Shown: positions 23,571 to 32,625 of the stretch, piece by piece
How positions within the stretch are numbered: the stretch's first letter is position 1
Layout of the letters: each line of letters begins with the position of its first letter
Origin: a virus
Length of the DNA stretch: 38,351 nucleotides
Virus record (IMG/VR): IMGVR_UViG_3300032073_000077
Location: 1-38,351 of that record
Direction: 5' to 3' (one strand)
The notes under the pieces: generated by a model
What the model was told of the DNA's origin: nothing
Seen by the model: only the letters and a program-made list of their open reading frames with translations
Databases searched by the model: none
Translations under genes and position numbers: made by a program

Positions 23571-24508
23571 TGGAATTAGGATTGGCAAGCCCAAATGAAG
23601 AAGAAAAAATGCAAATGAAACAATATCAAGCACAAGCAGCCCCTCTTGCTCAACAGGAAAAAGGAATGGGTGGACAAATGCTAGACATGGCTAAACAAAG
23701 AGCTATGGAAGGTGCATTAAATGCTGGACAGACTGCAGTAACTGGTGGGATTAAAAGTGCATTAGCACCTACAGTAGGCAGTGCAATAGAAGGCGGTGCT
23801 GTATTAGGTCCAACTGCAGGTGCTGGCGGAATGGCAGCATTAGGAACAGCAGTACCTTATGTTGGTGCTGGTTTACTTGCTGGTAAAGCACTCGGATTGT
23901 TTAATGAAGGTGGACAAGTTGGACCATTGAGTACACAGTATGCTGCTGGCGGTGATAAAATAGATCGGAATAAAAAGTATACTGAAGATCAACAAAAGCA
24001 AAATTTTGAAGAAATAATAAGACAACAAATGTATAATAAATATAATATGCAACAAAACCCTACAAGAGGAATTGATTACCTTGGTGCTTTCCAAGCAGCT
24101 GCAACAAATGATCCTATTATGAGTAAAATTTATGATGTAGGTAGAGCTCCTGGACACACTGGATTATTTAGTTTTAATGAATTTATGAGACCAGATAGCA
24201 GAGGGTATCTTGCAAGAGATAGCTATGATGCTCCTAATTCTAGAGGTGAATTAAATCCTAAAAATTATTACGATCAAGGTGGACCAGTAGGCATGACAGA
24301 GGCAGATGCAAGAGCACTGATGAATAATCAACCAAATCCAGATCAGTTATACGATGAGATAGTAGCTGAAAGCATGACTGAGGCAGCAATAGGTACTCCA
24401 ATGGCTATGCCAATGATGAGACCTCCTTTAGCAGCAGACCCTCTCAATGCTGATAGAACACATAGTCCTTACGACATGATAAGACCAGACAACGCACCAA
24501 GTACTTAG
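23570..24508 (+). CDS. Internal virion protein with glycine-rich membrane-like segment
   Basis: In this 312-residue protein, residues about 60-110 are Gly/Ala-rich and moderately hydrophobic (GGAVLGPTAGAGGMAALGTA, then VPYVGAGLLAGKALGLF), as in ejection proteins that insert in membranes. Short GG motifs follow (NEGGQVGP near 115, DQGGPVGM near 240). The C-terminus is Met/Pro-rich (GTPMAMPMMRPPLAADP) and probably unfolded. The gene lies in the ejection-protein block and is coupled to the preceding gene by TAATG. Its role in DNA delivery is inferred from context. Confidence 0.65.
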   Translation: MELGLASPNEEEKMQMKQYQAQAAPLAQQEKGMGGQMLDMAKQRAMEGALNAGQTAVTGGIKSALAPTVGSAIEGGAVLGPTAGAGGMAALGTAVPYVGAGLLAGKALGLFNEGGQVGPLSTQYAAGGDKIDRNKKYTEDQQKQNFEEIIRQQMYNKYNMQQNPTRGIDYLGAFQAAATNDPIMSKIYDVGRAPGHTGLFSFNEFMRPDSRGYLARDSYDAPNSRGELNPKNYYDQGGPVGMTEADARALMNNQPNPDQLYDEIVAESMTEAAIGTPMAMPMMRPPLAADPLNADRTHSPYDMIRPDNAPST

Positions 24509-24517
24509 GAGAATAAT

Positions 24518-25570
24518 ATGGTAGGATTTAGATCAGCTGGACCGTCAGGTACACTAAGTAAAGCACAAAATATAATAACTAAACCTTATCAAGGCATTGA
24601 CCCTATTGTACCGACTCCTTATGCTCCCCCTGCAGCACCACCAATAGATTACTCTGATTTAGACCATGATGATGGTGGCAATAATAGTAATCAGACTAGC
24701 CTTGATTATATTAATAATTATAATAATCAAATTGATGCTAACAATCAATTTGGTCCAGGCGGTATGATGCAAGCTAACATAGATAATCCAGTTGCTAATC
24801 CAACAGATTTCTATGGTAATCCTATAAAGAAAGAAGTACATGGACCTACATTTGATCCTTCAATACTTGTTCCTGGGGGCAGCTTCATGGCTCTCAATAA
24901 GCCATCAATACCTACTAGTGGTTATGGTACTCCTGGAACATATAGTAGTATTAGTGGCGGGAAGTTTAATGCTGACGGACAAGCAATTAATCCAATTACA
25001 GGACAACCTCTTCAAGAGTATGCTACTGTAGGTGCATTTAAAGACAGTGTATTAAGTAATCCATTAGGTGAAACTTCTCAGGGTCAACTTAAAGATATGG
25101 AATATGCTAAACAGAAAAGTGAATACGCTACATTAAAAGAAGGTGGAACAGATGTTATGGGAAATCCTGTAAGCACAGGGCTATCTAAAGAAGCTGAACA
25201 AAAAGTAGCTCAAGCTTTAGGTGAAGATATGGGATTTCCATCTTATACAGTTGCTCCTGGAACTGCTACTAATCAAGCAATAATATCAGGGAAAGTAGTT
25301 CCTGGATCTCAGCATAGCAAAACAAATACATTTACAAATAAAACTGGTGCTGGTTCATTAACTAAAGGACCACCTCCAGGTCATCCAGAAACTCATGGTG
25401 GTGGTGAACATGAAAGTAATGAGGATCATTCAGAACATCAAGATGAAAGTGGAGGCTGGGATGATTACAGCTTTAACACAGGTGGTTTAGTACCAGAGTT
25501 AGGTATACCTAAGAGAGATAGAGATATATCGCATCCAATGATGCAAGATCCACTTGTTGGTTTTATATAG
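24518..25570 (+). CDS. Internal virion protein with His/Glu-rich segment
   Basis: This 350-residue protein is low in hydrophobic core residues and rich in Pro, Gly, Asn and Gln. It is probably largely disordered. A His/Glu/Asp cluster at about 287-311 (PGHPETHGGGEHESNEDHSE) could bind metal or act as a pH-sensitive tail. Near the C-terminus is the recurring mini-motif NTGGLVPE, then 'RDRDISHPMMQDPLVGFI'. No family is recognised. It belongs to the ejection-protein block by position and motif sharing. Stop-fused GGAG ribosome binding sites lie on both sides. Confidence 0.6.
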   Translation: MVGFRSAGPSGTLSKAQNIITKPYQGIDPIVPTPYAPPAAPPIDYSDLDHDDGGNNSNQTSLDYINNYNNQIDANNQFGPGGMMQANIDNPVANPTDFYGNPIKKEVHGPTFDPSILVPGGSFMALNKPSIPTSGYGTPGTYSSISGGKFNADGQAINPITGQPLQEYATVGAFKDSVLSNPLGETSQGQLKDMEYAKQKSEYATLKEGGTDVMGNPVSTGLSKEAEQKVAQALGEDMGFPSYTVAPGTATNQAIISGKVVPGSQHSKTNTFTNKTGAGSLTKGPPPGHPETHGGGEHESNEDHSEHQDESGGWDDYSFNTGGLVPELGIPKRDRDISHPMMQDPLVGFI

Positions 25571-25580
25571 GAGATAAGGA

Positions 25581-28061
25581 ATGAACTTAAAAAAATATAC
25601 ACAAAAAGATAGGTATGGAAATATGTTTTCCTACGAGTTCGATGTACCCTCTATGCAAGAGATTCCTCAACCAGATCCAGAGATATTTAAACCAAAGGGA
25701 ACTGATACTGTACCTGCTATGTTAACTCCTGGAGAGAATGTAGTGAATGCAGAAGCATCTAGACTTCCTGGAGTACAACCTATGCTTGATAAACTCAATG
25801 ACAAAGGTCGTGCTATACAGAAAGAACAAGGTGGACCGATACCTAGTTACAATTCAAGAGGAGATAAAGTAGACTACTATGGTAATAATTATGGTCAATC
25901 AACTATCAATGCAGAAATAAACACATTAAAAGGAATGGGATTATCTGATGCACAGATTATACAGGCTCTTATGAATAACCTTAATATGTCTCAAGGAGAA
26001 GCTCAATCGGCTTTAATGCCTACCTATAAACAAGAAGGCGGAGTCATCACAGAAGACATGATGCCTAGCGTACTTGATGCTATAAGGAAAGTAGAATCTG
26101 GTGGTGATGTAAATGCAGTATCTGAAGTAGGTGCAGCAGGACCATATCAGATAATGAAAGCCACAGCATTAAAACCTGGGTATGGTGTAGAAGCTATAAG
26201 TGGTGCTGATAGATTTAATGAGGTAAAGTCGAGAGCCTTTGCTAAACAATACCTACAAGGTATTATGAAGGCACACCCAGAGTTTACTAAAGATGAAGTG
26301 ATAACAGCTTATCACTCAGGAGTTGGTAATGTTCTCAAGGCTAAAGGTGGCGTAGAAGAACTCGGTACTCGTGGTAAGAGATATGCTGGTAAAGTAAACA
26401 CCGCTATGGGTATACCTAAGATAATTGAATATGATGCTACACCTCAAGAAGCAGGATTTATGTCTGCACAGGCGAGCACTATGTCAGATAGAGAAAAGAA
26501 AGATGCTGAATTGTTAAAAGGAATAACACAAGAAAGGGATATCGATGATCGTAATTTCTTTACTAAACTATTTAGCGATGCACCTCCAGCTGAAGATCCA
26601 GTATTACCTATGGATGAGAGTGAGAATGCTTTAGGTGTTATCCCTGATTTTAAAAGTAAATTTCCTCAAATGGTTAATACTTTATTTAAAGCTCCTCCTA
26701 AAACAGTTGAAAGCATAGTCGATGATGACCCATCTGGAGCAGAAATAACTGCTAATAGTGCTGCTAAATTGATTGAAGAAATGGAGGCTTCAGAGGGTTA
26801 CGCAGAAGAAGAAGGTAAGCTAACCTTAGATAAGGCAGATACTGAATGGGCTAAAAAGAATCTTACAGGTAAATACGAAGGTGACTTTAGTCAATACCTT
26901 ATTAATAAAGGAAAAGAATATGGCGGTATTGCATTAGATAAATCTATAGAGTATTTTAAAAATACTTTTTCAAATATGTTTGATGGAGAAGAGCTTGCTC
27001 GAATGGCTCTTATGTATACTGGTTCTCGTGCATTAGGCTATGACCATCTTTCTTCTATTAAATATGGAATGAAAAACTATATTAAGCGTGTTGATAACGA
27101 AATAGCTCAACGTAAAAAGAATGTTGCAAGTGCTGCATGGATTAAGGAGTATACTCCAGAATCAATGGCTCTCTATTTAAAGTCAGGAGATATGAGTGAT
27201 CTAGCAAAGAAAGGAGCAACACTAAAGAAACCTAGTGGTAGTGTTTATGTTGTAGGTGAGGGAGAAGTACCTACATTTACAATGTCAGATGGAACTGAAA
27301 CAGCATTTCATAAAGGACAATATAAACCTTTTACACATAAAGACTTGATAGGTCGAGTAGACAAAATGAATAATGATGTCTATGGTGATGTGGCTGTTAG
27401 TAAACGATTTGCAGAGTATGCTAAAGAACAAATTAAAAAGGCTAATGCAGATGCTGGTCTTAAAGCAGGTAGAAAAGACGATGATACCTACGATACTATG
27501 TTTAGAGAGAATGCTAATTCGATTGGAACTAGAGCTAATGCAGTATATAGGGAAGTTCTTAGATCTAACTTTATATCAATAAAACAAGCTCCTCGCTATG
27601 AGATGGCTATACAAAGAGGTATAGATGCATATCTCAGAGATGTTGCCCTTGCTAAAAAGAACAACAGAACTGCTCCAAAGAGCGTAGAAGCCTATATAAG
27701 AGAGCAAGTGTTTGTTCCGTTATCAGGCGTTGGAGGAGATCAGGTCGGAAAGACCTCTACTCAGCATATAACTGAGATAAATAGAGAGGTTAAGAGAGGT
27801 ATTCCAGGAGCTCCAGACAGTCAAGAGTATTTAGAAGAATACAAAAGACGATGGGCAAAGAAGACTGTAGCTTGGAATCAACTACGATTGACTAATCCTA
27901 AACAATACCAAAAGATTAAAGACGGTGTTGATAGGCGTAATAATATCTGGCTCAAAGAACAACCAGATAAAACAACTATAATAAAAAATTGGGATCCATT
28001 TACATATTGGGTCTCCATAACTCCAGAAAGTGAAATTGATAGGCTGATTGACACAGCATAA
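25581..28061 (+). CDS. Internal virion protein with lytic transglycosylase domain
   Basis: This is an 826-residue protein. The N-terminal 'DTVPAMLTPGENVVNAEAS' (about 40-60) is a motif common at the start of ejection and tape-measure proteins, followed by GG mini-motifs (KEQGGPIP, KQEGGVIT). Residues about 155-270 form a soluble lytic transglycosylase (SLT) domain: catalytic E172 in 'RKVESGGD', 'GAAGPYQIMKATA', and 'AYHSGVGNVLKAKGG' in place of the usual AYNAGxG. It should cut peptidoglycan glycan strands when ejected, like the N-terminus of T7 gp16. The remaining about 550 residues are helical and charged. A strong hairpin terminator follows the gene. Confidence 0.85.
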   Translation: MNLKKYTQKDRYGNMFSYEFDVPSMQEIPQPDPEIFKPKGTDTVPAMLTPGENVVNAEASRLPGVQPMLDKLNDKGRAIQKEQGGPIPSYNSRGDKVDYYGNNYGQSTINAEINTLKGMGLSDAQIIQALMNNLNMSQGEAQSALMPTYKQEGGVITEDMMPSVLDAIRKVESGGDVNAVSEVGAAGPYQIMKATALKPGYGVEAISGADRFNEVKSRAFAKQYLQGIMKAHPEFTKDEVITAYHSGVGNVLKAKGGVEELGTRGKRYAGKVNTAMGIPKIIEYDATPQEAGFMSAQASTMSDREKKDAELLKGITQERDIDDRNFFTKLFSDAPPAEDPVLPMDESENALGVIPDFKSKFPQMVNTLFKAPPKTVESIVDDDPSGAEITANSAAKLIEEMEASEGYAEEEGKLTLDKADTEWAKKNLTGKYEGDFSQYLINKGKEYGGIALDKSIEYFKNTFSNMFDGEELARMALMYTGSRALGYDHLSSIKYGMKNYIKRVDNEIAQRKKNVASAAWIKEYTPESMALYLKSGDMSDLAKKGATLKKPSGSVYVVGEGEVPTFTMSDGTETAFHKGQYKPFTHKDLIGRVDKMNNDVYGDVAVSKRFAEYAKEQIKKANADAGLKAGRKDDDTYDTMFRENANSIGTRANAVYREVLRSNFISIKQAPRYEMAIQRGIDAYLRDVALAKKNNRTAPKSVEAYIREQVFVPLSGVGGDQVGKTSTQHITEINREVKRGIPGAPDSQEYLEEYKRRWAKKTVAWNQLRLTNPKQYQKIKDGVDRRNNIWLKEQPDKTTIIKNWDPFTYWVSITPESEIDRLIDTA

Positions 28062-28068
28062 TAACACT

Positions 28069-28132
28069 TATCCCTAAAGGATTCTTAACACACCCTTATA
28101 GGGGAGAATCCCTTTAGGGATACCTTATTTTA
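28069..28132 (+). terminator. Long hairpin, probable terminator, after the 826-residue gene
   Basis: The segment 28069-28085 (TATCCCTAAAGGATTCT) pairs with 28105-28122 over 17 base pairs with a single bulged C. The loop holds a second short stem, CCCTT/AGGGG. CCTTATTTT follows, an imperfect T tract. It could be a terminator, or an RNA processing site like those cut by RNase III in T7. Confidence 0.65.
28085..28108 (+). promoter_or_regulatory. Second copy of the intergenic motif, before the 1488-residue gene
   Basis: CACCCTTATAGGGG (28091-28104) matches the motif at 16210-16223. In its context, ACACACCCTTATAGGGGAGA, it also recalls single-subunit RNA polymerase promoters of the T7 group around their TATAGGGAGA end. 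It sits in the loop of the long hairpin. Promoter function is a hypothesis. Confidence 0.35.
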
Positions 28133-28146
28133 ATCAGGAGGTCTAT

Positions 28147-31100
28147 ATGGCTACATTTCAAGATAATCAAGGCAAACAATACACATGGGTAGATAGTGAT
28201 ACCATAGCAGATAACGACAGAAGTTATCGTATTGTAGGTTATAATGCTAGAGAGACCTCTAAGGTTGTTCCTGACAATGAAACAGGTTTACCTAGATTTA
28301 TTATGGGTCAACAAGGTGGTGACGAACAATCCGAAGCTACGCAGAGAATAGCTGCTGCTGGCGGTTTTAATATTATTGAAAGCACAGGAGAGTTTGATTC
28401 TTATGGAAGAGAACTGATTAGAATAAAAGATGCTAAAGGAAATGATCTTAGTAATACACTAATAAGATCAGGAGCAGTCGGTATTAATCGATATACCGAT
28501 GAACAAGGCTTAAAGGCATACGAAGATGGTTTAATGGCTAGAGAGTCAGGGAAGGTATCTAACTATGGTAAAATAGCTGATGAAGTAATTACAAAGAGAC
28601 CTATCTATTTTAAAGATACTCCGTTAATGGAGAAAGCATTTGGATCAAGTCCTACTACTGAGAATGATTATGCCCAACAAGTACTACAAGTTATTGCAGA
28701 ACAAAGAGGTTTAAATCTACAAGACGATGATCAGTTAAGAGAAGCAACTAAAATATTAGATAGCGGAAACTATGATCAACGTAGCATACCTTTTACTGCT
28801 ATAGCTTTTAGGTCTCCTGATAGAACAAAAGAAGGAATAGCCTACAATCAATTCTCAACTTCATGGAATCAAGGCTGGGCTGGAATGGCTAGAGGTCTTA
28901 TGGGTTTTTCAGAGCTAATGGGAGTTACCATTGGCAACGAAGAAATGAAAGAATGGGGTGGTGAAGGTGTTAAAATATATAGTGAAGAATTAAAAAGAGC
29001 ACCTAGACTTGAGAGCATGGATTACCGTGATGTTGATGATGTATGGGATGCATATAGATTTATTTCAAATAACTTAGCCATGTCAGCACCTTATCTCGTT
29101 ACACTTACTACAGGTGCATTATTAACACCAGTTACTGCAGGTGTTTCTATGGGTATTGCCTATGGATCAGTCGGAGGCAGTTATGCTGGTCAAGTATGGA
29201 ACGATATTGAAGGACCGAAAGGTAGACAAGAAGCTGGATTATCTTTATTAGCTGGTACTGCTATGGCAGTTATTGATGCCTTCGGTTTTAAAGGCTTGAT
29301 AAGTCCATCCAGAATACTTAGCAAAGAGGGGAGAGAATATCTAGCCGAAGAAATAGCTAAACGAAGTAAAGGAGAGATAACAGTTGAACAGGCAAGAGAA
29401 TCAGTTAGAGTAATGTCTGTTAAAAAGATGAAAGAGACCATGGAAGGTATGGGTAACTTCGCCTACGATCTTGCTAAACAAGGGAGGCTTGCTCCGTTAA
29501 TTGCGAAGTCACAGTTCATTAAAAGTGGAATTAAAGGTGGTCTTCGAGAGGCTGGCACTGAAGCTGCTCAAGAAGGTCTTGGTTACCTTGCCTCTAAAGC
29601 GATGTCAGAAGGTGGTCTTGATAAAAACTTTGATATGGAAAAGTTTAAAAACTTATTAGCACAAGCTGCAGTGGCAGGTGGTACTCTTGGTACTGGATTT
29701 GCAACTGCTGGTGAGCTAGTTCAAGTTGGAAAGAATAAGGTTCTTAAGCGTGATCTTGAAGAAGGTAAACTAGATAGTTTAAATCCATTTGATAGAATTA
29801 GACGAGAGTTTAATCCTGAAGAAAAAATAACTGATCCTGTTACTGGAATAGAAAGATCTTTCGGTAACAATGATATTATAGATGAGAACAAAAAAGGATC
29901 GGTCAGCCTAAATGTTAATAGTATGGATGAAGCCAATATTAATAGGCTTAATAAAGAACGAATCCTACTAGGTAAACTATCTGATACAGAGCTTAATCAA
30001 AAACTTTCGGATATAGAAAATCGAATAGCTAAAAACGATGAAAGTATTGCTTTAAATTCTGATATAGCAAATCATCCTGATGTAGCTGAAAAAGACAAAG
30101 CAGAGGCTAGGGTAAGAAATAGAAATCTTGAAGGGGATAGGAGAAGAAATCTAGTAAATAAGGAACAAGTAGAAAGAGAGACAACTGGAAGAGCACAAGG
30201 AAGGATAGCTGAGCTAACTCCTAAAGAAGTAGAAAGGATAGAAAACGATATAGCTAAATATGAAGCTAGACCAAAAGATGTTGAACCTCAAGAGTCTAAA
30301 GTAAAACAAGCTACAGAAGCAAGACAAAAAACTTTAGAATCAAGAAAAAGAGACAGAACTTTTTGGGATAAACTTAAAAACTTTAAAGAGTATTTACCAA
30401 AAGGATATCGTGCAGCAGCAACTTCTATCTTTAGACCAGAGTTACTTAGACTAAGTGAGACATTAAGAAAATTAGCTTCTCTAATAGGATCACCTTTAGG
30501 TTCTATGTACAGTGGTAGAAATGTAGAACACTATTCAGATCATTTATTCAGTAACAGATTTATGTCTATACTAAAAGCAAAAAATATATTTCAAAGATTC
30601 GGTTATATAGATACCTTAAGTAACTCAAAAGAAATATCTGAAATAATATATAGATATATGAATGCACAAAAATTAGATCCCACTAGTGCAGAGGCTATTG
30701 CTTACTTTAATAGTAAAGAATACATCAAGCACAAATCAGCTCTTGAAATAACAGTCAATGATCTAAATGACTTAGTACAAACTATGTTTGATTTAGAATA
30801 TGAAATGATGGTTAAAGAAATAGGGGCTGGTGCTGCCATAAGAAGAATCAATGACCCTAAAGATCCTTTCTGGATGAATACAGGTTCTTTTGATTGGAAA
30901 AAAGTTAGACAGAACGAGTCTGCTTGGAAAGCTTTTATGGCTAAGAATGCTAGAAAAATGAATGGAGAAAAATATACTTATTCAGAGATTAACGATCTTT
31001 ATATTAAGATATCTAATCAAGAAGAAGCCAGTGATTTTTCTTTAGTTGAAGGAGACTTCTGGCAACCTAACACTTTTAAAACTAGTAAAGGTCAAAACCT

Positions 31101-32613
31101 CTCTACTGCTGATGGCTTTAGTGATTTTGCTAATACTGACATCATACTTAATATGACTCACTTGTCTAGACAGTATGCTAAGTATATTGCGTACACTACT
31201 TACTTCGGAGCAGGTGGTAAAGACCTTGACTATATGCTTGGTCAAATGAAGGAAGAAGGTTTAAGTGATGACCAAATAGCTGAAGTGGCTCAAGGTGTAA
31301 AAGATATTATTGATGCAGGTACAGGTAACTTTAACAATATTAAAAGTAAAAACTTAAACTTTTGGCAAAGAAAAGCTTCTTTCTTTTCTACGTTAATAGG
31401 ATTACCCTTCTCTGTTCTCGCATCCTTTGCAGAATTTGCTATGTTACTTTATAATGATCCTGGATTTCCTGTGATTAAAGAGGGAATTAAAAAAGCAATG
31501 GGTGAAATGATTACTATATTTAAAGATATAGAAAAAGGAACTCAAAACCCAGCATTAGAAAATGTACCTAATTCAGCTAAAGATTCAAAGGCTTTACATA
31601 GACTAATGATGAATGGACTAGTACATGAAGACGCAGTCGGTGCAACAAGATTAGGGATGGGTGAAACAGATGTTGCCCAAGCTTGGTTTTTAAAGAAATT
31701 TTTTAAGGTTACTTTAATATCACCTTTAACTTTATTCCAAAGAATACTAGCACAAAGTCAAGTAGCTGGTTTTGTTAGTGATAGATTAAGACTATTAGCA
31801 GCAATACCTGAAGGCTACCCTATGAATAACCGACAACAAGAAGTCTATACTCAAATGCTTAATATGGGAATGGATGTTGATACAATGGTTGCTATGTATA
31901 TCAAGTATGATGGCAATCAAGCGTTATTTGATAGCCTTATGGAAGACACTACAGATAAAGTTGCTCAAGCTGATATGGATTTTATGAATGAGCAAATGGA
32001 AATAGGATCTTATGCTTTTATAAATGAAAGAGTTCAAAACCCTAAGGCATACAATAGACCTTTGTTATTCCAAGACCCTCATTACCAACTATTCTTACAG
32101 TTTAACGGTTTTATAAGTACATTTACTGCTAATATTATACCGAAGTTATGGATTGACTATACTAAAAATGGTTCTCCTAGAATGAGATATAATACCTTTG
32201 CATTAATGATCATTATGTTTGCCTTAGCTGGATTATCACAGTGGTTAAAAGACTATATCAAGTTTAAAGACAGTACACCTTACCTAACTAAAGAACAATT
32301 ACTTCAAAGAGCACTTATGGCTTCTGGAATATTAGGTTCAGGTGAAAGAGTATTACAAGCAGCATTTCCACTGTATAGGAGTAGAGATGAGAGCATAGTC
32401 GATAGAGTCTTTGGTGAAACAATAGGTGGTGCTCCCTTTGTCCGTAACGTTGCTAACATAGGTAAATCAATAGGTTCTGCTCTAGAAGGAAAAACTGAGC
32501 AGGCAGTTAGACAAGGGTTAACAGCAACTCCGTTAATCGCACCAGCAACACCAATAAGAAATATAATACACGATTCAATATTTAATCCAACAGATATTAG
32601 ACCGTACAAATAA
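28147..32613 (+). CDS. Giant internal virion protein with N-terminal SNase-like domain
   Basis: This is a 1488-residue protein. Residues 10-112 match a staphylococcal nuclease fold: D18 in DSDT (cf. SNase D21), R28 (R35), N33 (D40), E36 (E43) in 'RIVGYNARET', and R88 (R87) in 'DSYGRELIRI', followed by 'NTLIRSGAVG'. The three catalytic residues Arg/Glu/Arg are kept with the SNase spacing; one metal ligand is Asn. The rest resembles a very large ejection protein of the T7 gp15/gp16 kind: hydrophobic stretches at about 308-350, 1078-1101 and 1351-1368, long charged helices around 600-750, and 'GYRAAATSIFRPELLRLSET'. AGGAGG precedes the start. A role in DNA delivery is inferred; the nuclease activity is a prediction. 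Confidence 0.8.
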   Translation: MATFQDNQGKQYTWVDSDTIADNDRSYRIVGYNARETSKVVPDNETGLPRFIMGQQGGDEQSEATQRIAAAGGFNIIESTGEFDSYGRELIRIKDAKGNDLSNTLIRSGAVGINRYTDEQGLKAYEDGLMARESGKVSNYGKIADEVITKRPIYFKDTPLMEKAFGSSPTTENDYAQQVLQVIAEQRGLNLQDDDQLREATKILDSGNYDQRSIPFTAIAFRSPDRTKEGIAYNQFSTSWNQGWAGMARGLMGFSELMGVTIGNEEMKEWGGEGVKIYSEELKRAPRLESMDYRDVDDVWDAYRFISNNLAMSAPYLVTLTTGALLTPVTAGVSMGIAYGSVGGSYAGQVWNDIEGPKGRQEAGLSLLAGTAMAVIDAFGFKGLISPSRILSKEGREYLAEEIAKRSKGEITVEQARESVRVMSVKKMKETMEGMGNFAYDLAKQGRLAPLIAKSQFIKSGIKGGLREAGTEAAQEGLGYLASKAMSEGGLDKNFDMEKFKNLLAQAAVAGGTLGTGFATAGELVQVGKNKVLKRDLEEGKLDSLNPFDRIRREFNPEEKITDPVTGIERSFGNNDIIDENKKGSVSLNVNSMDEANINRLNKERILLGKLSDTELNQKLSDIENRIAKNDESIALNSDIANHPDVAEKDKAEARVRNRNLEGDRRRNLVNKEQVERETTGRAQGRIAELTPKEVERIENDIAKYEARPKDVEPQESKVKQATEARQKTLESRKRDRTFWDKLKNFKEYLPKGYRAAATSIFRPELLRLSETLRKLASLIGSPLGSMYSGRNVEHYSDHLFSNRFMSILKAKNIFQRFGYIDTLSNSKEISEIIYRYMNAQKLDPTSAEAIAYFNSKEYIKHKSALEITVNDLNDLVQTMFDLEYEMMVKEIGAGAAIRRINDPKDPFWMNTGSFDWKKVRQNESAWKAFMAKNARKMNGEKYTYSEINDLYIKISNQEEASDFSLVEGDFWQPNTFKTSKGQNLSTADGFSDFANTDIILNMTHLSRQYAKYIAYTTYFGAGGKDLDYMLGQMKEEGLSDDQIAEVAQGVKDIIDAGTGNFNNIKSKNLNFWQRKASFFSTLIGLPFSVLASFAEFAMLLYNDPGFPVIKEGIKKAMGEMITIFKDIEKGTQNPALENVPNSAKDSKALHRLMMNGLVHEDAVGATRLGMGETDVAQAWFLKKFFKVTLISPLTLFQRILAQSQVAGFVSDRLRLLAAIPEGYPMNNRQQEVYTQMLNMGMDVDTMVAMYIKYDGNQALFDSLMEDTTDKVAQADMDFMNEQMEIGSYAFINERVQNPKAYNRPLLFQDPHYQLFLQFNGFISTFTANIIPKLWIDYTKNGSPRMRYNTFALMIIMFALAGLSQWLKDYIKFKDSTPYLTKEQLLQRALMASGILGSGERVLQAAFPLYRSRDESIVDRVFGETIGGAPFVRNVANIGKSIGSALEGKTEQAVRQGLTATPLIAPATPIRNIIHDSIFNPTDIRPYK

Positions 32614-32625
32614 TAGGAGACTTAA

